Assembly: GCA_031270325.1 (NCBI GenBank)
Contig: JAISXW010000014.1
Location: 1 to 64,000, forward strand
Length of the DNA: 64,000 nt
Direction: 5' to 3'
DNA from: Streptococcaceae bacterium
GTDB lineage: Bacteria; Bacillota; Bacilli; Lactobacillales; Streptococcaceae
The position numbers were made by a program, and so were the translations under genes. The notes beneath the pieces are model-generated. The model saw only the letters and a list, made by a program, of their open reading frames with translations. It was not told the origin of the DNA and did no database searches. Positions 56,980-64,000 of this stretch are shown here, piece after piece. Position 1 is the first letter of the stretch; every line of letters begins with the position of its first letter.

Positions 56980-57843
56980 CTAGAGTTGATGATAGCTTTG
57001 ATAGAGTTCTTGACGCACAAGGTCGCGTGCTTTGGCGACTTTTTTGATGGCTGCATTGGGTTTTTCGCCCGCTTGAATCAAGGCTTGAACCGCTTCTAAA
57101 GGCGTCAATTCTGACTTATCCGTAACTGCAGACACCTCAGCGCCGCTGACAATCAGCAGACATTCGCCTTTAATCGCATGTTCTGAGATCGACTGCAAGA
57201 CTTCTGAAATGCGACCACGCCGATATTCCTCATAAATCTTGGTCAACTCACGAACAAAAGTCAACTCACGGTCCCCATAGACTGCCAAGAGGTTCGTCAG
57301 AGTTGCGACAACCCGATGGGGCGATTCATAAAAAATTTGACTTTCTGGATAAGTCACTTTTTCAGTCAAAAAAGCCACTTGCTCGGACTTTTTCCGAGGT
57401 AAAAAGCCATAAAAGATGTGAGGTTGCGGCGCAATACCTGACGCAATCAGCGCTGTAATCCCCGCACTCGCACCCGGCAAGGCAACCACGTCAATCTGCT
57501 CAGAAAGGCAGGCCAGCACCAGATCATGTCCGGGATCAGAAATGGAGGGCAAACCAGCGTCCGACACCTGAGCAATATGTTTGCCATCCCTGAGCAAGTC
57601 TAGCAGCTTAGGGATTTTCAGGCCACTATTGTGCTGATGAAAACTCTCTTGCGGTGTGTCAATCTCGAAATGATTGAGCAGTTTCTGTGTATTGCGAGTG
57701 TCTTCCGAGGCAATCAAATCCACTGTTTGCAAAGTTTTCACCGCCCGAAAAGTCATGTCCTCGAGATTGCCAATCGGTGTTGGCACGAGAAACAAAGTCC
57801 CCCTTGCCTTGACACCTCTAAAACTTTGCTGAAAATTGATCAT
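56980..57843 (-). CDS. rsmI: 16S rRNA 2'-O-methyltransferase RsmI
   Basis: GTLFLVPTPIGNLEDMTFRAVKTL; IASEDTRNTQKLL; VSDAGLPSISDPGHDLV. Confidence 0.96.
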   Translation of the reverse strand: MINFQQSFRGVKARGTLFLVPTPIGNLEDMTFRAVKTLQTVDLIASEDTRNTQKLLNHFEIDTPQESFHQHNSGLKIPKLLDLLRDGKHIAQVSDAGLPSISDPGHDLVLACLSEQIDVVALPGASAGITALIASGIAPQPHIFYGFLPRKKSEQVAFLTEKVTYPESQIFYESPHRVVATLTNLLAVYGDRELTFVRELTKIYEEYRRGRISEVLQSISEHAIKGECLLIVSGAEVSAVTDKSELTPLEAVQALIQAGEKPNAAIKKVAKARDLVRQELYQSYHQL

Positions 57844-58178
57844 CGATATAAAATCTCCCCACAGTATAAACAGCCTTCCCCTGACTCTAAATGCTTCCCA
57901 TAGTATTCACGACACACATGAAAACCATCGTCATAGATTTCTTGTAAATTAGACATGGGGACTTTCTTATCTGCTTGTTTCTGTTTATTCTCTGGTGTTT
58001 CAAGCTCTGATAATTCCGCTAAACGATCCCGTAAGCGCGCATTCTCTATCCGCAGACTGGTATTTTCGGTCAATATCTTTTGATAATCGCTCTTGATATC
58101 ACTGGCATGTGTCAATGTCGCCACCAAGCGTTCTTCAAGTTCAGATAAATTATCAAAAAAAGACATTCTATCGGTCAT
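57840..58178 (-). CDS. yabA: DNA replication initiation control protein YabA
   Basis: Leucine-zipper N-term; C-term ICREYYG-like HVCREYYGKHLESGEGCLYC. Confidence 0.88.
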   Translation of the reverse strand: MTDRMSFFDNLSELEERLVATLTHASDIKSDYQKILTENTSLRIENARLRDRLAELSELETPENKQKQADKKVPMSNLQEIYDDGFHVCREYYGKHLESGEGCLYCGEILYR

Positions 58179-58948
58179 GATATCACCTCTATTTCCGACA
58201 CAGGATAATCTCGTACGACATTGTCCTGTCGCACTTTGACAGTATTAGACAAGACATTGAGACCAATCACGCGCGCCTGTCCGTCTGCGGTTTGAATCAT
58301 CTCGCCAAAATCCGGAAAACTGCGCCGAGCCTGACGGTAAAATTCATCTTCATAAGACAAACAGCACAGTAAACGGCCACAAAGACCATTCAATTTGTTT
58401 TGATTGAGCGACAAAGCTTGATTCTTAGCCATTTTAATACTCACATTAGGAAACTCACCCATAAAGTCAGCACAGCAGAGCGGTCGACCACAAGGTCCGA
58501 TACCGCCAAAAACCTTGGCAACATCTCTCGAGCCGATTTGGCGCAATTCAATCCGAGTCTTAAAGGTCGCAGCCAAGTCTTTCAAAAGCTCACGGAAATC
58601 GACACGATGCTCCGCTATAAAGCTAATATAAAGCCGTTTGTGATCAAGTGTGTAAGTGACCTCGATAATCTTCATCTCAAGACCGTGTGAGCCAACCAAC
58701 CTTTTGATGATATCTTTGGCTTCTCTTGATTCATGCGCTACCTTGTCTGCCAATTCAAAATCAATGCGATTCGCAGGGGCGACAATATAACCCTCAGTCT
58801 CTAATTCTTGGGAAAGCTCACGCACAATGTGTCCCATCATCTTGCATTTTTCCGTTTTGATAATCACAATATCAGAAATCTTGTAGGGCGTATGACTTGT
58901 GACAAACATATTGTCTTCACTATGCGCAAACTTTATTTCGTAATTCAT
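58175..58948 (-). CDS. ricT: RicT/YaaT (PSP1) regulatory iron-sulfur-associated protein
   Basis: IGPCGRPLCCADFMGEFPNVSIKMAKNQALSLNQNKLNGLCGRLLCCLSYE. Confidence 0.93.
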   Translation of the reverse strand: MNYEIKFAHSEDNMFVTSHTPYKISDIVIIKTEKCKMMGHIVRELSQELETEGYIVAPANRIDFELADKVAHESREAKDIIKRLVGSHGLEMKIIEVTYTLDHKRLYISFIAEHRVDFRELLKDLAATFKTRIELRQIGSRDVAKVFGGIGPCGRPLCCADFMGEFPNVSIKMAKNQALSLNQNKLNGLCGRLLCCLSYEDEFYRQARRSFPDFGEMIQTADGQARVIGLNVLSNTVKVRQDNVVRDYPVSEIEVIS

Positions 58949-58986
58949 CCTTTTTCCTTATATCTTCTCTCTTGCAAGCGCACGAA

Positions 58987-59853
58987 CTATCCTAAGATAA
59001 TCTTTTCTAAACTCGCTTGGAAATTGACATTTGAACGCCAATACCTTTGCGCTATAAAAACATTTTGTGCGAGTTTGGCTTGTCGCTGCTTGACCAACAA
59101 AATCGTGAGGAGTTGAAAAGCCAAACCCTGCGATTTTTTATCCTTAAAAAGCGGCACTAATTGCATGATTTGCAAGAAAGCATCATCAGCTTGTCCTGTT
59201 AATGCCTTAGCAAATTTTTCTAACTGTTTGATACTGTCTAAAAAAGATTTATCTCCAGCCAAGCACCTTGCCTCATCTAGCGAAGTCACAAGTTCTGAAA
59301 TCAGAGCCGCATCTGTTTTTAAGGTTCCATTTTGAATCAGGTCATCTTGAATGATTGCCGTCTGGTTGGGAAAAGTAATCACTTGGGTGCGAGACTTGAT
59401 TGTCTCCAAAACCATATTTTCAGAGGCCGTCAAAAGAAAGATGTAAATCTCAGATTCAGGTTCTTCAATTGACTTGAGTAGGGCATTGGCAGCGTTGGGA
59501 TGCAGTTTTTCAGCCCCATCAATCATCACAACTTGCCGATTAGACTCAAAACCAGACTGGGAAAAGGTCAGCAATAAGTCTCGAATCTGCTGCGTTTTAA
59601 TCGTCTGACCGTCAGGTTTGACGATATGTAGGTCCGTAAAATCATTGGCTGCAACCAGTCGACATTCTCGACATTGACCGCAAGGCAAGCCTGCCTGCAG
59701 TGACCGGCAAAACCGAGATTGTGCCAGCCACAAAGCCATCTCCATCGCACCAAAACCACCTGAAAACAAAAAGGCGTGGTGCAAACTATCTTGCTTTAAC
59801 ACACGAGCAAAACGCTCAAAAAGTTCGGGTTGTAACTCAGCTATCTTCATCAA
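58987..59853 (-). CDS. holB: DNA polymerase III delta' subunit
   Basis: [42 protein letters not shown]. Confidence 0.92.
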   Translation of the reverse strand: MMKIAELQPELFERFARVLKQDSLHHAFLFSGGFGAMEMALWLAQSRFCRSLQAGLPCGQCRECRLVAANDFTDLHIVKPDGQTIKTQQIRDLLLTFSQSGFESNRQVVMIDGAEKLHPNAANALLKSIEEPESEIYIFLLTASENMVLETIKSRTQVITFPNQTAIIQDDLIQNGTLKTDAALISELVTSLDEARCLAGDKSFLDSIKQLEKFAKALTGQADDAFLQIMQLVPLFKDKKSQGLAFQLLTILLVKQRQAKLAQNVFIAQRYWRSNVNFQASLEKIILG

Positions 59854-60485
59854 AAAAGCTCCGGAAACTTCGTCTGGATAGCAAGCACTGTCGCTGCTAC
59901 CACATCTTCAAGTGGATTTGACGCATCAATCGTCACAATACGCTGAGGATTAGCTTTGGCAATTGCCTGATAACCCGCACGAACTTTTTGGTGCATGTCT
60001 TGCGCCTCCAAATCAAGCCGATTAACCTCACGATCGCCTGACATCACACGTGATAGACCAATCGCTGTCTCCACATCAAAGTAAAGGGTCAAATCCGGCA
60101 AAAGCCCATCTGTCGCAAAATTGTTAATCATCTCAACGTCAGCCACCTCAATCCCTCTTGCGTAACCTTGATAAGCGACTGACGAATCAATAAAACGATC
60201 AATGATGACAAGCTTTCCGGCTGCCAAAGCTGGCCGAACTTTCTCATTCAAATGTTGTCTACGAGCGGCTGCAAATAATAACAACTCAGTCTTACCATCT
60301 ATCGCTGTATTTTCAGGTGCCAAAATAATCTCTCGAATCTGCTCAGCAATCCGAATCCCACCCGGCTCACGCGTGGTGACGAACGAGACCTGCTGCTTTT
60401 CCAATATCGGCAACAGTTGCTGTAAAACCGTTGTTTTTCCAGCTCCCTCAGGCCCCTCCAACGTTATCAAAATTCCTTTAATCAT
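59850..60485 (-). CDS. tmk: Thymidylate kinase
   Basis: [37 protein letters not shown]. Confidence 0.97.
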   Translation of the reverse strand: MIKGILITLEGPEGAGKTTVLQQLLPILEKQQVSFVTTREPGGIRIAEQIREIILAPENTAIDGKTELLLFAAARRQHLNEKVRPALAAGKLVIIDRFIDSSVAYQGYARGIEVADVEMINNFATDGLLPDLTLYFDVETAIGLSRVMSGDREVNRLDLEAQDMHQKVRAGYQAIAKANPQRIVTIDASNPLEDVVAATVLAIQTKFPELF

Positions 60486-60492
60486 GTCTTAG

Positions 60493-60501
60493 ATTATACC
60501 A
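60493..60501 (-). promoter_or_regulatory. Extended -10 (TG-G-TATAAT), 7 nt before tmk ATG
   Basis: Reverse complement ACATGGTATAATCTAAGACATGATT. Confidence 0.55.
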
Positions 60502-60673
60502 TGTTTTAACTGCTTTTGGTACTGTCATCATTAGGACGGCACAAAAACACACAACAGTCATCCCCTCATCCCAAATTGAACTCCTGATTTTTCAAACTTG
60601 TGTTTCAGCAGACTGATCCTCATAAGCTAAACAAGTTTTCTATCTGATTCGGCAAGCAAAGGCGAGCGCCGAC

Positions 60674-60967
60674 TGACCATGTGTCGTCTGAATTTGACCA
60701 CGAGTGGTCTAAATTCAGGCAAGCGCGGGTCTTAATCAGGCGAGCGAGACTCTTTTTTAGTCGACGGCGAGTCTTTGTTGTACGACCGACACTCTTTTTC
60801 GCCCGACGGCGGGTCTTTGTTACACGTCCGACACTCTTTGTTGCCCAACGGTGCGGCTTTGTTACATGACCGACACTCTTTGTTAACCAACGGCGGGTCT
60901 TTGTTACATGACCGACACTCTTTGTTGCCCGACCGACACTCTTTTTCAGTCAAGCGAGAGACTTAAT
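60674..60967. repeat. Intergenic tandem array F: 14 units of 21 bp, part with 42-bp higher-order period
   Basis: tacatgaccgacactctttgt alternating with taaccaacggcgggtctttgt; 14 x 21 = 294 bp with no indel by hand segmentation. Confidence 0.88.
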
Positions 60968-60986
60968 CAGGCGAACATGATCTCCA

Positions 60987-61052
60987 CGTTGTTTTGAGAC
61001 AAAGATCAGAACGGAACCTCCCCTATCTCGTGATCGTTTCATGCCTTTGTCA
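60987..61052 (-). repeat. Dispersed repeat element copy (5' half), minus orientation
   Basis: Reverse complement GACAAAGGCATGAAACGATCACGAGATAGGGGAGGTTCCGTTCTGATCTTTGTCTCAAAAC. Confidence 0.75.
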
Positions 61053-61078
61053 GCATTAGGTCGCAACAAAAGCATCTA

Positions 61079-61102
61079 AAAAGAACCTTTCGGCTCTTGG
61101 TT
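61079..61102 (-). terminator. Terminator of the amino-acid ABC operon
   Basis: Reverse complement AAGAGCCgaaaGGTTCTTTTT. Confidence 0.7.
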
Positions 61103-61128
61103 AATTGTTTTTTGGATTCGGCTTGACT

Positions 61129-61797
61129 TTATTCTAGTGAATTAGCCCATGATTTTTGAAGGCGACGTGAGAATTGAGAGATGGTAAAGTTGATCACGAA
61201 ATAAATCAAAACAACAAAGCCATACAACATAAAGACTTGACTCGCTTGGAAATATTGTCCCATTAGAATCTGTGAATTGCCGAACAGTTCTTGTAAAGCA
61301 ATGACTGAGTATAAGAATGACGTATCTTTAATCACGGTCACAAACTGTGAAATGATGGCTGGCAACATCTTCCGAATCGCTTGGGGCAAGACGATATGAA
61401 TCAAAATTTGCGCCCCTGTAAACCCTTGTGATTTTCCGGCTTCTGTCTGACCTTCTGGCACACCGTTTAGCCCGCCTCGGATGATCTCCGCTAATGCCGC
61501 TGTCGTAAAGACTGTAAAGGAAATAATCCCCGCCGGCACTGACTTGACTTGAAAGATTAAAAAAATGACGAAAATCCATAGGAGATTGGGGACATTCCTG
61601 ACCACTTCGATATACACACTAGCGATTGCTTTAAAAAATGGATTCTTACCATTGCGCATGATCGCTAAGACGGTGCCGAAAATAGTTGAGAGAAAAATCG
61701 AAATAAAGGCGATGAAAATCGTTAATCCTAAACCCTGAAAGAGAAAGCGGATATTTGTTGCGGTAAAAACTTGTGCTGCTTCTTGTGCTAAACTCAT
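61129..61797 (-). CDS. Amino-acid ABC transporter permease
   Basis: AALAEIIRGGLNGVPEGQTEAGKSQGFTGAQILIHIVLPQAIR (EAA loop). Confidence 0.93.
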   Translation of the reverse strand: MSLAQEAAQVFTATNIRFLFQGLGLTIFIAFISIFLSTIFGTVLAIMRNGKNPFFKAIASVYIEVVRNVPNLLWIFVIFLIFQVKSVPAGIISFTVFTTAALAEIIRGGLNGVPEGQTEAGKSQGFTGAQILIHIVLPQAIRKMLPAIISQFVTVIKDTSFLYSVIALQELFGNSQILMGQYFQASQVFMLYGFVVLIYFVINFTISQFSRRLQKSWANSLE

Positions 61798-61812
61798 GTC
61801 TATTCTCTCTTT

Positions 61813-62496
61813 CTAGCCAACACTGTAGGCTTTTTTATTCTTTTCTTCCATTCGACGTGCTAGGGTTGCCAATGGGAAACAGAGGAGGAAATAAAGGCAA
61901 CCAACCCCAACAAAAGCCGGAATATAACTCATATTCATAGACGACCATGATTTGGCCGTAAACATCAGGTCAGCACCTGATATAATCGCTACTGTTGATG
62001 TATTCTTAATCAGATTGACCACCTGATTGGTCAGTGGTGGGTAAATCATCCGAATCGCTTGGGGCAAAATGATCAGTCGCATGGTCGCACCGTAAGTAAA
62101 GCCTTGAGACTCCGCAGCTTCTGTCTGACCTTTGGGAACTCCCTCAATGCCTGAGCGAATGACCTCCGCAATATAGGCACCGTGGTAAACCCCGACACAG
62201 ATAATGGCCGTCCAAAAAGCAGAAATGACTAAACTTTTATTTAAAAGCGGAAAACCATAATAGACTACTACAAATTGAATCAACAGAGGGGTGTTTTGAT
62301 ACACCTCAACGTAAACACGGCTAATGCCACGCAATAGCTTGTTTCGTGTCGCAGAAAGCGATCCGAAAATCACACCTAATAACATGGCAAGTAGCAAAGC
62401 GCCAATTGAAATCTCCAATGTATAAAGAAATCCCTTAGCGAATTGCCCAAAGTCAGCAAAGAATGCTTGCCAACGTTCTAAAGCAAAAGGGCTCAT
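61813..62496 (-). CDS. Amino-acid ABC transporter permease
   Basis: GAYIAEVIRSGIEGVPKGQTEAAESQGFTYGATMRLIILPQAIR. Confidence 0.93.
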   Translation of the reverse strand: MSPFALERWQAFFADFGQFAKGFLYTLEISIGALLLAMLLGVIFGSLSATRNKLLRGISRVYVEVYQNTPLLIQFVVVYYGFPLLNKSLVISAFWTAIICVGVYHGAYIAEVIRSGIEGVPKGQTEAAESQGFTYGATMRLIILPQAIRMIYPPLTNQVVNLIKNTSTVAIISGADLMFTAKSWSSMNMSYIPAFVGVGCLYFLLCFPLATLARRMEEKNKKAYSVG

Positions 62497-62565
62497 ATCT
62501 ATCCTTTCTTATGTTCGTCACTTGAGACATGCGCTCAGCAAGGTAACTTTATCCTGTGGACAGCT

Positions 62566-62599
62566 TGACGGCTGCCATCATTTGACTTGGCAGCCGTCA
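62566..62599. other. Perfect 12-bp stem hairpin between SBP and permease genes, no T tract
   Basis: TGACGGCTGCCA-tcatttgact-TGGCAGCCGTCA. Confidence 0.85.
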
Positions 62600-62669
62600 T
62601 CTGTATCACGCTACAAAAAGCTAGGCGTTAGAGCTGCCTCGCAACATTTCCTATTCTTCCGACAGCTTT

Positions 62670-63479
62670 TTATTTAGCTGTGGCATCTGTTAATTTGTAC
62701 TTATCGGTCAATTTTTTAAGTTCACCATTCGATTTGAGTGCTTTAATTTGCTTGTCCAGATAGGTCGCCAATTCAGTGTTTGATTTCTTGGTCGCAATGC
62801 CGTACTCTTGGCTAGCAAAACCTTCGCCTAAGATTTCCGTTTTAGCATCGACATAGCCTGACAAGATTGATTTATCGACTGAGAAAGCATCAATACGGCT
62901 TGATAGCAAGGCCGTTTTCAAGGTTGGATAATCAGGCAGTTCAGAGTATTTGAATGCAATTCCTTTTTCTTTTCCGAGATTTTCGAGACCATCTTTGGTA
63001 GAGGACGACTGCGCCACACCAATCGTTTTGCCGTCCAAATCAGTGACTGACTTAAAGCCTGATGATTTATTGACCAAGAATCCAACTTCATCTGTGAAAT
63101 AAGGCGTTGTGAAGTTATATGTTTTTTGACGTTCTGCTGTAATCGTGAAGGTGGCAATAACGGCATCTACTTGTTGATTATCTAGCAATGGGCCACGTGT
63201 TTGCGCTGTTACTGGCACAAACTCTGCTTTAACACCCAAATCTTTGGCAATTTTATTGGCTAGGTCAATTTCGACACCTGTGAATTTGTTTGTTTTCGGA
63301 TCTTTATAGCCAAAGTTTGGCACGTCTTGTTTGACCCCAAAGACGATTTTCCCTTTATCTTTGATTTTATCTGTCGCAGATTTTGAAGCGGTGTCCTTAG
63401 ATGACGACCCACACGCCGCCAGTGTTAGTGCGGCAAAAACAGTTGCGACCGTTGCCAATAGTTTCAGTGATTTTTTCAT
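62670..63479 (-). CDS. Amino-acid ABC transporter substrate-binding lipoprotein
   Basis: Lipobox LAAC; GKIVFGVKQDVPNFGYKDPKTNKFTGVEIDLANKIAKDLG. Confidence 0.92.
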   Translation of the reverse strand: MKKSLKLLATVATVFAALTLAACGSSSKDTASKSATDKIKDKGKIVFGVKQDVPNFGYKDPKTNKFTGVEIDLANKIAKDLGVKAEFVPVTAQTRGPLLDNQQVDAVIATFTITAERQKTYNFTTPYFTDEVGFLVNKSSGFKSVTDLDGKTIGVAQSSSTKDGLENLGKEKGIAFKYSELPDYPTLKTALLSSRIDAFSVDKSILSGYVDAKTEILGEGFASQEYGIATKKSNTELATYLDKQIKALKSNGELKKLTDKYKLTDATAK

Positions 63480-63512
63480 AGTATTCTTCTCCTTGTCTGT
63501 TTAACTGCTCGC

Positions 63513-64000
63513 TCAATGATTGATAATCTTACTCAAAAATTGCTTAGCTCGTGGTTCTTGTGGCTGATCAAAGAAGCCTGCAACATCTGTCGTGTCTTCT
63601 AAAATCTCCCCTGCGTCCATAAAAATAATGCGGTCCGCAACTGATCGGGCAAAGCCCATCTCATGTGTGACGACAACCATATTCATCCCGTCTTTTGCCA
63701 ATCCTTGCATGACTGACAGCACATCGCCGATCGTCTCAGGATCCAAAGCCGAAGTTGGCTCATCAAATAATAATAACTTGGGATTCATGGCGAGGCCACG
63801 CGCAATCGCTACCCTTTGTTTTTGCCCACCTGACAATTGACCGGGATAGGCATCTTTCTTGTCCCACATATTGACAAACTTTAAATATTTTTCTGCCACA
63901 ACTGTCGCCTCACGCAACTCACGTTTGAGGACTTTTGTCGGTGCCAATGTCACATTTTCTAGCACCGTTTTATGAGGATAGAGGTTGAAATGTTGGAAAA
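63513..64000 (-). CDS. Amino-acid ABC transporter ATP-binding protein (5' end outside window)
   Basis: LSGGQKQRVAIARGLAMNPKLLLFDEPTSALDPE; reading frame continues past the in-window Met. Confidence 0.93.
   Translation of the reverse strand, partial: FQHFNLYPHKTVLENVTLAPTKVLKRELREATVVAEKYLKFVNMWDKKDAYPGQLSGGQKQRVAIARGLAMNPKLLLFDEPTSALDPETIGDVLSVMQGLAKDGMNMVVVTHEMGFARSVADRIIFMDAGEILEDTTDVAGFFDQPQEPRAKQFLSKIINH

Overview
This 64 kb window is a low-GC Firmicutes chromosome segment. Gene content and order suggest a Lactococcus/Pseudolactococcus-like Streptococcaceae, but this was judged by eye without any search. Most genes are on the minus strand and most are housekeeping: ligA-dagK, the rimP-nusA-rnpM-ylxQ-infB-rbfA operon, der, glf, folD, an spx paralog, acpS-alr-mazF, pepV, uvrC, rpsA, trpEGDCFBA with a T-box leader, alaS with a T-box leader, prsA, pepF, coiA, leuS, prs, ftsY, tmk-holB-ricT-yabA-rsmI, two amino-acid ABC systems, and tRNA-Ser(GGA). 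The most unusual content lies between genes. Six intergenic tandem arrays have unrelated unit sequences but nearly the same period: four of 21 bp and two of 22 bp, about 123 units in total. They keep register with almost no indels; the array at 14215-14865 passes through three sequence subfamilies without losing its 21-bp phase. Units often carry a small inverted repeat and/or an A/T tract phased at two helical turns. At least four of the arrays adjoin, at varying distance, copies of a dispersed repeat. Most arrays sit in apparently untranscribed spacers between a terminator and the next promoter. I do not recognise this as a described system and regard it as the main candidate for follow-up. 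Secondary observations include seven genes whose promoter -10 box lies 6-7 nt from the ATG (candidate leaderless mRNAs), a lipoprotein gene with a one-base homopolymer frameshift, a truncated tagD-like fragment, a GNAT/O-methyltransferase fusion, a Fic-like protein with Gln in place of the motif His, and an Spx paralog with CxxS. All coordinates of non-ORF features were counted by hand.
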